A DNA stretch of 64,000 bases from NCBI RefSeq assembly GCF_000526715.1, contig NZ_JAGP01000001.1:1054001-1118000 (forward strand). Direction: 5' to 3'. Shown piece after piece: positions 54,033 to 62,766 of this stretch. The DNA comes from Hydrogenovibrio kuenenii DSM 12350 (GTDB lineage Bacteria; Pseudomonadota; Gammaproteobacteria; Thiomicrospirales; Thiomicrospiraceae). A model generated the notes under the pieces. The model worked only from the letters and a program-made list of their open reading frames with translations. It did no database searches and was not told the DNA's origin. The stretch's first letter is position 1. The number at the start of each line of letters is the position of its first letter. A program made the translations under genes and the position numbers.

Positions 54033-54809
54033 TTAGTTTGATGAAGCGATATTGTATCCGCCATCAACATAAGTGATCTCACCTGTAATGCCTGATGCTA
54101 AATCAGAGCATAGGAATGCCGCTGTATTTCCAACTTCTTCAATGGTTACATTACGACGTAATGGTGTTGCAGCAGCAGCCTTGTCTAGCATGGTACGGAA
54201 ATCTTTGATACCAGATGCAGCAAGAGTACGAATAGGGCCAGCAGAGACCGCATTTACACGAATACCATCTTGCCCTAGGTCAGCGGCTAAATAGCGTACA
54301 GTCGCTTCTAATGAAGCTTTAGCAATTCCCATAACGTTATAGTTAGGAACCGCACGTTCTGCGCCCAAGTAAGAAACGGTCATAACAGAACCATTATTCG
54401 CTTTTAACATATCGTATCCAGCTTTTGTTAGAGCAGTTAAGCTGTAAGCAGAGATGTCATGTGCAACAGAGAAGCCATCACGAGTTGAAGCATCGATCAT
54501 GCGACCTTCTAGTTCTTCACGTGGTGCGAAAGCAACAGAGTGAACCAATACGTCCAGACCATCCCAAGATTTTTTCAATTCAGAAAAAACGCTGTCAATT
54601 TGCTCGTCAGAAGTCACGTCTAAAGGTAGGACAATTTTACAACCTAGCTCTTCAGCGATTTTTTCGACACGACTTTTTAATTTTTCAGTTTGATAGGTTA
54701 ACGCAATTTCAGCACCTTGCTCATGCATTTGCTTGGCGATACCATAAGCAATAGATTTGTTGTTGGCTACGCCGACAATAAGTGCTTTTTTACCTGCTAG
54801 GAAGCCCAT
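54033..54809 (-). CDS. fabI: Enoyl-[acyl-carrier-protein] reductase (NADH)
   Basis: The last reduction of each fatty-acid elongation cycle; target of triclosan-type inhibitors. 258 residues in the short-chain dehydrogenase fold. The N-terminal cofactor loop is [14 protein letters not shown]. The catalytic Tyr157 and Lys164 lie in [19 protein letters not shown], with Tyr147 in SYLGAERA, spaced as in E. coli FabI. The gene stands alone with its own terminator. Confidence 0.96.
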   Translation of the reverse strand: MGFLAGKKALIVGVANNKSIAYGIAKQMHEQGAEIALTYQTEKLKSRVEKIAEELGCKIVLPLDVTSDEQIDSVFSELKKSWDGLDVLVHSVAFAPREELEGRMIDASTRDGFSVAHDISAYSLTALTKAGYDMLKANNGSVMTVSYLGAERAVPNYNVMGIAKASLEATVRYLAADLGQDGIRVNAVSAGPIRTLAASGIKDFRTMLDKAAAATPLRRNVTIEEVGNTAAFLCSDLASGITGEITYVDGGYNIASSN

Positions 54810-54999
54810 TTCAACTCCTTGTTAAGTTTTAGTTTTGCTTTTTAGTTTTGTTACGTGGGAAATTTCAGTCATTATAACGTAAATGATTCTGTCGCATAAG
54901 TTTGTCGCTAAACCCTAACGACGAATGTTTCTGGTGTAAATGGTTCGTAGCGCTATAATAGAAAATGTTTTGTCTAGCATGGAAGGTTAGGGCGGTATT

Positions 55000-57165
55000 T
55001 TGCTAAAACACACGATTGTATTCGCGTTAGTGATAATGGGGCTAAGTAGCTGTAAAAACTCAATGTGGAATAGTCCTTATCCCACTGATCAAACCAAGCA
55101 AAATATTTTATATACTTCCTTTTCATCGCCCCCGAAGCATTTAGACCCAGTTGTTTCCTACAATGCTAATGAATGGTCGATTATCAGTCAGGTTTACGAA
55201 CCGCCTCTGCAATATCAGTATTTTAAACGCCCTTATACCTTGGAACCCTTAACCTTGCTTAAAATGCCCGATGTTTCGTATTTAGATAAAGCAGGGCATC
55301 CCGTTCCCGAAAAATCTGCCAGGCTGGCCTATACGGAATACAGCTTTGAATTAAAGCCGGAGATCTTTTTCCAGCCACATCCTGCATTTGTAAAGGATGC
55401 TTCAGGAAAGTTGGTTTATGGACACCTTAAAACTGAAGACCTAAAAAACATTCAAAGCCCGAGTGATTTCAAACTGCAAGACACGCGTAAACTGACCGCT
55501 GTAGACTATGTTTATGCCATTCAACGAATGGCAATCACACAAAATCATTCGCCTATTTTGGGCACTATGGAGCAATATATCGTCGGGCTAAAAGACTATT
55601 CCGACAAGGCATCTAAGCAAGTGGCAACCAATCCGAATTTTGAATTTCGTTATTTAAATATATCCGGTGTTAAAGTCGTTTCTGATACAAAATTCACAAT
55701 TAGAATCAAAGGCTTGTATCCACAATTTCTATATTGGATGAGCATGAATTTCTTTGCGCCAGTGCCTTGGGAAGCTGTGCAGTTTTATCACCAAAAAGTT
55801 TTAAAACAGAAGAATATTTCGTTAGATACATTTCCTGTCGGGACAGGGCCTTATATGCTGGTGGAAAACAATCCCAACAAACGTATGCGGTTGTTGAAGA
55901 ATCCGAATTTTGATCACGAAGTTTATCCCTCGAAAGGCTTGCCTAAAACTGCTCCACACTCGTTGTTAAAAGATGCAGGCAAAGCGTTACCTTTCATTAA
56001 AGAAGTGGTCTTCACTTTAGAAAAGGAAAGCGTGCCTTTGTGGAATAAGTTTTTACAGGGCTATTATGATGCCTCCGGTGTCTCTTCGGACAGTTTTGAT
56101 CAAGCCATATCCGTAGGCGCTAATGGTTCCATGGCGCTGACACAAGAGATGAAAAATAAAGGGATTCACTTTCTAAATCAAGTAGAACCAACCGTTTTCT
56201 ATTTTGCATTCAATATGGTTGATCCCGTTGTGGGTGGTTATAGCGAAAAGCAGCGCAAGCTCAGACAAGCTATTAGTATCGCAATCAATATGGAAGACTA
56301 TATTTCCATTTTTCTAAACGGCCGTGGTTTGGTTGCACAAAGCCCAATCCCGCCTGGTGTTGCAGGGCATCAATCAGGAAAAGAGGGGATAGACCCTTAT
56401 GTCTATGATTGGGTGAATGGTCAGCCTAAGCGGAAATCCATTACCTATGCCAAAAAACTTCTGGCTGAAGCAGGTTATCCAAACGGTCGTAAACCCGACG
56501 GCACACCTTTAGTGCTTAACTATGATACCGCTGCCACTGGGCCAGACAGTAAAGCCATGTTGAACTGGTATCGCAAGCAGTTCGCCAAATTGGGCATTCA
56601 GCTTTCGGTACGCGCTACGGACTACAACCGCTTTCAAGATAAGGTGCGTGAATCCAAGGTGCAAATGTTCTCTTGGGGTTGGAATGCAGATTACCCCGAT
56701 GCGGAGAATTTCCTCTTTTTGTTAGCTGGTGTCAATGCGCCCATTCATACCAATGGGCAGGGTGTGAATGGTGCGAACTATGATGACCCACAATACAACG
56801 ATTGGTTCAATAAGATTAAAACCCTGCCAAACTCACCGGAGCGTTTAGCCTTAATCCATAAAATGGTTCGAAAACTACAAAAAGACGCCCCCTGGGTATG
56901 GGGCTTTAATCCTAAAACGCTGGTGCTTTATCACGATTGGTATCAAAACGCTTGGGCAAACCCATTGGCGAACAATACCCTGAAATACAAGCGTATCGAT
57001 AGCCTTAAACGTTATCAAGAGCAACAAGCATGGAATCGTCCAGTGATTTGGCCATTTATTTTAGTTTTGCTAGTTGTAGTAGGTTCAATTTATCCTTTGC
57101 GCAAAGCTTATCGCTCGCGTCAGCAACAAAAGATTTCGGCAAAAACTGAAGGGGAGCAAAACTAA
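55000..57165 (+). CDS. Peptide-type ABC transporter substrate-binding lipoprotein with C-terminal membrane anchor
   Basis: 721 residues, family 5 solute-binding protein (OppA/DppA/YejA type): TSFSSPPKHLDPVVSYNANEW at the start of the mature part and DTFPVGTGPYMLVEN and QAISIAINMEDY in the middle. The likely start is TTG 55000, because it yields a lipoprotein signal with lipobox LSSC (Cys18). Unusually, a strong hydrophobic helix follows the binding domain near the C-terminus (WPFILVLLVVVGSIYPL) with a basic tail, so the protein may be anchored at both ends. One dispersed repeat encodes KSARLA. It overlaps the permease gene by one base. Confidence 0.85.
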   Translation: MLKHTIVFALVIMGLSSCKNSMWNSPYPTDQTKQNILYTSFSSPPKHLDPVVSYNANEWSIISQVYEPPLQYQYFKRPYTLEPLTLLKMPDVSYLDKAGHPVPEKSARLAYTEYSFELKPEIFFQPHPAFVKDASGKLVYGHLKTEDLKNIQSPSDFKLQDTRKLTAVDYVYAIQRMAITQNHSPILGTMEQYIVGLKDYSDKASKQVATNPNFEFRYLNISGVKVVSDTKFTIRIKGLYPQFLYWMSMNFFAPVPWEAVQFYHQKVLKQKNISLDTFPVGTGPYMLVENNPNKRMRLLKNPNFDHEVYPSKGLPKTAPHSLLKDAGKALPFIKEVVFTLEKESVPLWNKFLQGYYDASGVSSDSFDQAISVGANGSMALTQEMKNKGIHFLNQVEPTVFYFAFNMVDPVVGGYSEKQRKLRQAISIAINMEDYISIFLNGRGLVAQSPIPPGVAGHQSGKEGIDPYVYDWVNGQPKRKSITYAKKLLAEAGYPNGRKPDGTPLVLNYDTAATGPDSKAMLNWYRKQFAKLGIQLSVRATDYNRFQDKVRESKVQMFSWGWNADYPDAENFLFLLAGVNAPIHTNGQGVNGANYDDPQYNDWFNKIKTLPNSPERLALIHKMVRKLQKDAPWVWGFNPKTLVLYHDWYQNAWANPLANNTLKYKRIDSLKRYQEQQAWNRPVIWPFILVLLVVVGSIYPLRKAYRSRQQQKISAKTEGEQN
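55312..55328 (+). repeat. Dispersed repeat copy 11
   Basis: AAATCTGCCAGGCTGGC on the plus strand inside the substrate-binding protein gene, read as K-S-A-R-L-A. Confidence 0.9.
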
Positions 57166-58145
57166 TGTTGGCTTATATTGTTCGCCGTTTGCTGTTTGCC
57201 ATCCCAATTCTGATTGGGGTTAACCTCATTACCTTTGCGCTGTTTTTTATGGTGAATACACCTGATGATATGGCACGAGCACAACTTGGCGCCAAACAAA
57301 ATACACCATCGTTGATTCAAGCTTGGAAAGTCAGCCACGGTTATGACAAACCTTTATTCTTCAATGACAAGGCAGATGGACTGAGTAAGATTTCAGATAC
57401 CTTGTTTACTCAAGAATCCTTAAAGCTATTCATGTTCGATTTCGGTGAGTCGGATGCTGGGCGGCAAATTTCCAGTGATATTCTGCAACGCATGGTGCCG
57501 AGTTTGTCTATTGCTTTACCAACCTTTGTAGTTGGTTTGATTACCAATATCGCCTTGGCATTGTTGATTGTATTGTTTAGAGGCTCTGTTCTGGATTCCG
57601 CAACCATGGTTATCGCGGTGGCGATTATGTCTATTTCAGGGCTTTTCTATATTATTGCCGGCCAGGTGTTGTTCAGCAAAATGCTGCATTGGGTGCCTAT
57701 CTCCGGTTATGCCACAGGGTTGGAAGGCATTAAGTTCGTTATCCTGCCTATTTTGATTGGTGTTGTAGCCGGTATGGGCGCTGGTGTGCGCTGGTATCGT
57801 AGCTTGTTTCTGGAAGAGATCAATAAAGACTACGTGCGTACCGCCAAGGCGAAAGGCTTGTCGGAAATTGCCGTGCTGTTCAAACACGTATTGCAAAATG
57901 GTTTATTGCCTATTCTGACAGGCGTGGTGGTCGTGATTCCTACCCTGTTTATGGGGAGTCTGATTATGGAATCCTTCTTTGGTATTCCTGGGTTGGGTAG
58001 CTATACCATTGACGCCATTAACTCACAAGATTTCGGCATCGTTAAAGCCATGGTGTTTTTGGGTTCTGTGCTTTATATCGTCGGCCTGATTTTAACCGAT
58101 ATCTCCTATACCTTCTTTGATCCAAGAGTGAGGTTGAACGGATGA
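57165..58145 (+). CDS. Peptide ABC transporter permease (DppB/OppB type)
   Basis: 326 residues; N-terminal MLAYIVRRLLFAIPILIGVNLITFALFF is the hallmark of DppB/OppB/YejB permeases. The EAA loop that contacts the ATPase is TAKAKGLSEIAVLFKHVLQNGLLPIL. About six helices. The start codon overlaps the preceding stop (TAATG), and its end overlaps the next gene by four bases (ATGA), so the importer genes are translationally coupled. Confidence 0.92.
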   Translation: MLAYIVRRLLFAIPILIGVNLITFALFFMVNTPDDMARAQLGAKQNTPSLIQAWKVSHGYDKPLFFNDKADGLSKISDTLFTQESLKLFMFDFGESDAGRQISSDILQRMVPSLSIALPTFVVGLITNIALALLIVLFRGSVLDSATMVIAVAIMSISGLFYIIAGQVLFSKMLHWVPISGYATGLEGIKFVILPILIGVVAGMGAGVRWYRSLFLEEINKDYVRTAKAKGLSEIAVLFKHVLQNGLLPILTGVVVVIPTLFMGSLIMESFFGIPGLGSYTIDAINSQDFGIVKAMVFLGSVLYIVGLILTDISYTFFDPRVRLNG

Positions 58146-59512
58146 TTCCTTTGTTTGGCGGCATCTCTATTTCCTTCTTCTGGACAGATATTATGATCTG
58201 GGGGCTGCTTGCCTGTATTGTGATTTGGGCAAAAATCGTTGGTCGATCCGCTCAGGTCAAAGCGCAATGGCATCGTGTATTTGAATCCAATACCGCGATG
58301 ATTGCCGCAATCGTTCTGATGGTTTATTTTACGATAGCACTACTGGATTCCGTGCAAATCCATATTGCAGGTGCCAATACCCAGCCTGGCAGTTTTTTGG
58401 ATATTTTATTATCACATCTGATTGCCGCAACCGAGCGTACTTACTCCGCGCCTTTTGCGTTAACCGAGTTTAATAAATCCACCAAGTTATCGGCTAGTGG
58501 CGAAGTAGAGCAGGTGTATTTGCCCCTGCAACATATTCATGCGCAAGCCTCTATCATGCTTCAGTCAGTAAAAGGGTTTGGTTTGGGCTTGGTCATTAGT
58601 GCCGTGCTTATCTGTGCTCATTGCCTTTATTTGGCAAGCCGCCAGCAATCAAGCTTTAAGGATATGGTTGTGGCCGTCTGGCAAAAGCAAACCAAGCTGC
58701 CTTGGCGCACTGCTTATTTCACTATTACACTGATTACTATCATCATGGCATGGCTGTTTGTGCTGAGTTTTTCTTTTCATGTATTGGGTACAGACAAAGT
58801 CGGTATTGATGTTTTTTACGAAACGCTCAAGAGTATCCGCACCGGTGTGTTGATTGGTGTGCTCACCACGTTGGTTATGTTGCCCATTGCCCTAACGCTC
58901 GGTATTACAGCCGGGTTGTTTAGAGGCTGGGTGGATGATGTCATTCAATACATTTACACCACGCTAAACTCCATTCCCGGTGTATTGTTGATTGCCGCCG
59001 CGGTGCTCGTTATGCAAGTGATGATTAACAATCATCCAAGCTGGATGAACTCTACAGCCGAGCGTGCAGATTTACGACTCTTGTTTTTGGTTCTGATATT
59101 GGGTGTCACCAGTTGGACAGGTCTGTGTCGTTTACTGCGTGCCGAAACCTTAAAAATCAGCCAAATGGAATTTGTCGTTGCTGCACGCGCGTTTGGCGTG
59201 AGCCGAGCCAAAGTCATTTCGCGACATATTTTGCCAAATGTCATGCATATTGTATTAATATCGGTCGTATTGGATTTTAGTAGTCTGGTGCTGGCTGAGG
59301 CGGTATTGTCCTATGTTGGAGTCGGGGTTGACCCGACCATGAACAGCTGGGGGAACATGATTAACCAAGCACGTTTAGAGATGGCAAGAGACCCTATGGT
59401 ATGGTGGTCGCTGTTTTCTGCCTTTGTGTTTATGTTTATTCTGGTACTCGCGGCAAACCTGTTTTCAGACAGAGTGCAAACCGTGTTAAACCCACGAGAA
59501 GCGAATAACTAA
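58142..59512 (+). CDS. Peptide ABC transporter permease (DppC/OppC type), enlarged
   Basis: 456 residues, longer than the usual 300. The C-terminal 250 residues are the permease proper, with EAA loop VVAARAFGVSRAKVISRHILPN and LAEAVLSYVGVGVDP. The extra sequence before it contains additional helices and a periplasmic insertion (about 75-140). A dispersed repeat in minus orientation encodes TQPGSF within this extra part. Confidence 0.88.
   Translation: MIPLFGGISISFFWTDIMIWGLLACIVIWAKIVGRSAQVKAQWHRVFESNTAMIAAIVLMVYFTIALLDSVQIHIAGANTQPGSFLDILLSHLIAATERTYSAPFALTEFNKSTKLSASGEVEQVYLPLQHIHAQASIMLQSVKGFGLGLVISAVLICAHCLYLASRQQSSFKDMVVAVWQKQTKLPWRTAYFTITLITIIMAWLFVLSFSFHVLGTDKVGIDVFYETLKSIRTGVLIGVLTTLVMLPIALTLGITAGLFRGWVDDVIQYIYTTLNSIPGVLLIAAAVLVMQVMINNHPSWMNSTAERADLRLLFLVLILGVTSWTGLCRLLRAETLKISQMEFVVAARAFGVSRAKVISRHILPNVMHIVLISVVLDFSSLVLAEAVLSYVGVGVDPTMNSWGNMINQARLEMARDPMVWWSLFSAFVFMFILVLAANLFSDRVQTVLNPREANN
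58380..58396 (-). repeat. Dispersed repeat copy 12 (A-variant)
   Basis: Minus-strand AAAACTGCCAGGCTGGG inside the enlarged permease gene, read as T-Q-P-G-S-F, in a non-conserved periplasmic segment. Confidence 0.88.
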
Positions 59513-59526
59513 TAGCCAAATTTTAA

Positions 59527-61197
59527 ATGATGAGTTTAGAAGAAATGAATTCAAGCAAGCCCGTATTACAAGTTGAAAACCTATGTGTCGTGTTGGATAA
59601 GAACCAACAGAGCTTGATTTCCAATGTCAGCTTCGAGATTACTGCGGGTGAGATTTTCGCGCTAGTGGGCGAGTCGGGGAGTGGTAAATCCTTAACCTCC
59701 TTGGCAATTATGCGCTTGTTGCCAGAAGCTTTACAGGTTTCTTCCGGCAGTATCCATCTAAACCATCAAGACCTGTTTAGTTTGCCGGAATATCAAATGC
59801 AAAAAGTGCGCGGCAGACAAGTCGCCATGATATTCCAAGAACCCATGACCTCCCTTAACCCGGTAATGAAAGTTGGTGATCAAGTTGCCGAAGTGCTCAA
59901 GATTCACCTAGGGTTAAACCGAAAAGCCGCCAGAAACAAGGTGGTGAGTTTGTTTAACGAAGTCGGCATTCCAGAGCCAGAAGACCGTTATGATTGGTAT
60001 CCACATCAATTGTCCGGTGGACAGAAACAACGCGTGATGATAGCCATGGCATTGGCCTGTGAACCGGATTTGTTGATTGCCGATGAGCCGACCACCGCAT
60101 TGGATGTCACCATTCAAGCGCAAGTATTGAATCTACTGAAAAAAATCCGTGATGACCGTGGGTTAGCTATTTTGTTCATTACGCATGATATGGGCGTGGT
60201 CAATGAAATTGCCGACCATGTTGCCGTTATGAAAGAAGGCGAGATAGTCGAGCAAGCGGAGACAGAACACTTCTTCACCAACCCGCAACATCCTTATACG
60301 CAAAAGCTATTGTTGGATGCCATACCCAAGCGCGAGATTTTTGCAGAGCAAGATAAAAACTCCGTGCAAAGTTTGTTGCAAGTTACTGATTTAAAAGTTT
60401 ATTTTCCTATTAAAAAAGGCATCTTTCAACGCACGGTCGGTCATATAAAAGCGGTAGATGGCGTCAGCCTGAGCATTCCAAAAGGGCAAACCTTAGCCTT
60501 GGTTGGTGAGTCTGGTAGTGGCAAAACCACCATTGGTCAGGCGATTTTAAAACTGGTTGATGCCACCGCAGGGCAAGTGAATTTCACACTCAATCAAGCT
60601 GATGCGGCTACGAATCTGATCGACTTATCTGAAAAAGCGATGAAGCCGTTTCGCAAGAAAGTACAGGTTATTTTCCAAGACCCTTTTTCCGCACTCAATC
60701 CGCGTATGACCATCAATGAGATTATTCGCGAAGGCATGAACAGTCTGCGAGTAGGGCCTACAACCAGAGCGGGGCAGGATGAACGCATCGAATCTCTTTT
60801 GCTACAGGTCGGTTTGCTACCGGAGCACAAATACCGCTATCCTCATGAATTCTCCGGTGGGCAACGTCAGCGTATCGGTATTGCGCGCGCTTTGGCGGTA
60901 GAGCCTGAATTGATTATCTGTGATGAACCGACTAGCGCGTTGGACGTTTCCGTTCGCGCGCAAGTGTTGGCACTGCTGAAAGACCTGCAACAAACCTACC
61001 AAATGTCTTATCTGTTTATCACTCATGACCTATCTATTGTGCCCAGCATTGCGCATCACGTCGCAGTGATGCAAGCTGGTAAAATCGTGGAGCAAGGTTT
61101 AGTGGAAGATGTTATGCAAAACCCGCAACACGACTATACGCAAAGACTGTTGGCCTCTGCACCAAGTTTGGTTAGAAAAGCCCTTAATCAAGCGTAA
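59527..61197 (+). CDS. Peptide ABC transporter ATPase, two fused ATP-binding domains (YejF type)
   Basis: 556 residues containing two complete ABC domains, equivalent to DppD and DppF joined. Walker A GESGSGKS (first) and GESGSGKT (second), signatures [15 protein letters not shown] and [15 protein letters not shown], and both Walker B segments with DEPT are intact. Fused forms occur in YejABEF (microcin C / peptide uptake). ATG 59527 is followed in frame by other Met codons, so the exact start is uncertain by a few residues. It is the last gene of the importer unit. Confidence 0.92.
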   Translation: MMSLEEMNSSKPVLQVENLCVVLDKNQQSLISNVSFEITAGEIFALVGESGSGKSLTSLAIMRLLPEALQVSSGSIHLNHQDLFSLPEYQMQKVRGRQVAMIFQEPMTSLNPVMKVGDQVAEVLKIHLGLNRKAARNKVVSLFNEVGIPEPEDRYDWYPHQLSGGQKQRVMIAMALACEPDLLIADEPTTALDVTIQAQVLNLLKKIRDDRGLAILFITHDMGVVNEIADHVAVMKEGEIVEQAETEHFFTNPQHPYTQKLLLDAIPKREIFAEQDKNSVQSLLQVTDLKVYFPIKKGIFQRTVGHIKAVDGVSLSIPKGQTLALVGESGSGKTTIGQAILKLVDATAGQVNFTLNQADAATNLIDLSEKAMKPFRKKVQVIFQDPFSALNPRMTINEIIREGMNSLRVGPTTRAGQDERIESLLLQVGLLPEHKYRYPHEFSGGQRQRIGIARALAVEPELIICDEPTSALDVSVRAQVLALLKDLQQTYQMSYLFITHDLSIVPSIAHHVAVMQAGKIVEQGLVEDVMQNPQHDYTQRLLASAPSLVRKALNQA

Positions 61198-61218
61198 AAC
61201 TATTCGGGAAAAAGATGC

Positions 61219-61572
61219 ATGCAAAATTATCAATTGGTACTTACTGAACATCTGAATCATTATGGTTTTTTATTCGGAGGCACTTTATTGAAATGGGTTG
61301 ATGAGTCGGCCTATATTTGTGCTCGCTTAGATTATCCCGGCAAGAGTTTCGTGACAGTCGGTATGGATAAGGTCAGCTACAAAAAGCGCGTTGAGCTGGG
61401 AACCATTCTTCGTTTCAATGTCGATAAAATTAAAACAGGAACCACTTCCGTAACTTACAAAGTAACCGCGAGTGTTGCCAGTGCGTTTAAGGATGATTGT
61501 TCGGAAATTTTTTCAACGATGGTCACGTTTGTTTGTATTGATGAAAACGGGAATAAGCGACCGTTAGAATAA
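61219..61572 (+). CDS. Acyl-CoA thioesterase, hotdog fold (YciA-like)
   Basis: 117 residues; a single hotdog domain. NHYGFLFGGTLLKWVDESAYICA matches the active-site segment of YciA-type acyl-CoA thioesterases (N-H-x-G-x-x-F-G-G with downstream Asp), and DKVSYKKRVELGTILRF is the following strand. It begins 21 bases after the ABC ATPase gene. A dispersed repeat starts directly after its stop codon. Confidence 0.83.
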   Translation: MQNYQLVLTEHLNHYGFLFGGTLLKWVDESAYICARLDYPGKSFVTVGMDKVSYKKRVELGTILRFNVDKIKTGTTSVTYKVTASVASAFKDDCSEIFSTMVTFVCIDENGNKRPLE

Positions 61573-61589
61573 AAAACTGCCAGGCTGGG
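61573..61589 (+). repeat. Dispersed repeat copy 13 (A-variant, intergenic)
   Basis: AAAACTGCCAGGCTGGG in plus orientation, beginning one base after the thioesterase stop codon and before the end of the convergent amidohydrolase gene. Not paired into a hairpin. Confidence 0.88.
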
Positions 61590-61612
61590 GTAAACCATTC
61601 CATCACCAGTTT

Positions 61613-62740
61613 CTATATTTTCCAACCTTTACCAGTCATTAATTTCCAAGCATTGCGATAGCCAATATTCTTTTGTGCTTCAATCGGCAGTTGATTCATT
61701 ACTTTTCTTAAATACTGCACTCTTTCTCGCATGTGAAAGGGTAAATCCGGTCTATGTCCGCCATAGTCCATGCCGCAAACAAACCGAGTAGAGTAGTCGG
61801 TGAGTAGTTTTTTGTACTCTGGTTGGATTTGGTTGGTTTGTCTGCCTGAGCTGTCTTTTTGCCAAAACACGGTATCACCGGATAAGCCGGTACATTTATA
61901 AGTTCGATTGGGTTCGCCTGCGGAAATGTCGAAATAGATATTCGGATGCTTTTCAAACAAGGCACGTACATAATCGGCATTAAATCGCGTTTGTTGTTTG
62001 GGGTGGCGGAGTTGTCCGAAATGAGCCCAAATCACCTTGGCCTTGGGATATTGCGAGAGCATTTTGTCCAAGCCATCCAATAACCGATCTTCCGGCTCTA
62101 AATGAATCACAAAAGGCACACCCGTTTGTTCTGAAAGTTGGAATAAACGATGCACGTTTTCACTGGTTATACCAATATCGACATCACGGTCGGTGCGTCC
62201 TCGTTGGCATTGACCATTAGACAGGTAGTGGCGAATCTCCAGCTCACCCATGCTGGCGTATTGCCCCGTTTGGATTTCCTTTTCCATCTGGTCGATAAAG
62301 TGTTTGGGCTTGCCGCTTTTACCTTGCGTCCAGTTTTTGTTGCTGCCGCCATTGGCAGTGGGAATAAAGTAGTTGGGGTAGGCTTTGACCAAGCTGTTGA
62401 CATAGTAACTCCAGCGATAGCCTTTGCGACCATCTTTAGGTGCCTGGTAGCCATCGTAGGAAATAAGGGCAACACCAAGTTCATCTATTTCTGGAATAAT
62501 GCCGGGAATGAATTCGTCCATCTGGTCTTTGGTGATGCTGGATTCCATATCGATAATCGGCACTTTGCCAGTGGCTTCAACCTGTAGAATACGGTTGCGC
62601 CAATAGGGTTCCAAGTCTGATATGGATTGGTAGGAAATGTTTTTGGCCGGAATAACGGGGTTGGACTGGCAACCGGAAAATGAAAAAGGGATTAGGCCAA
62701 TTGCCAAAAGTTTGAGTAGTTGATTCAACGTTTTGCTCAT
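61613..62740 (-). CDS. Lipoprotein amidohydrolase-like TIM-barrel protein
   Basis: 375 residues with lipoprotein signal and lipobox FSGC (Cys24). The rest resembles the amidohydrolase-2 superfamily: strand-end motifs MGELEIRHY, VIHLEPED, VIWAHFGQ, IYFDISAG and FVCGMDYGG follow in the right order. The usual first HxH metal motif is replaced by IDMES (62-66 region), so metal binding and catalysis may be altered. An outer-membrane or periplasmic location is predicted. It is 26 bases downstream of ppsA on the same strand, but the link is unclear. Confidence 0.72.
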   Translation of the reverse strand: MSKTLNQLLKLLAIGLIPFSFSGCQSNPVIPAKNISYQSISDLEPYWRNRILQVEATGKVPIIDMESSITKDQMDEFIPGIIPEIDELGVALISYDGYQAPKDGRKGYRWSYYVNSLVKAYPNYFIPTANGGSNKNWTQGKSGKPKHFIDQMEKEIQTGQYASMGELEIRHYLSNGQCQRGRTDRDVDIGITSENVHRLFQLSEQTGVPFVIHLEPEDRLLDGLDKMLSQYPKAKVIWAHFGQLRHPKQQTRFNADYVRALFEKHPNIYFDISAGEPNRTYKCTGLSGDTVFWQKDSSGRQTNQIQPEYKKLLTDYSTRFVCGMDYGGHRPDLPFHMRERVQYLRKVMNQLPIEAQKNIGYRNAWKLMTGKGWKI

Positions 62741-62766
62741 TTGATAATCCCTTTTTATTCAGAGAG

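Noticed and set aside
54961-55000. Frameshift or truncated start for the substrate-binding protein because no ATG is at its head
   Set aside because: A TTG start gives a proper lipoprotein signal with lipobox, so no defect needs to be assumed.
62150-62587. 145-codon open frame antisense to the amidohydrolase-like gene
   Set aside because: No supporting start site and it opposes a lipoprotein gene with a clear signal peptide and conserved motifs.
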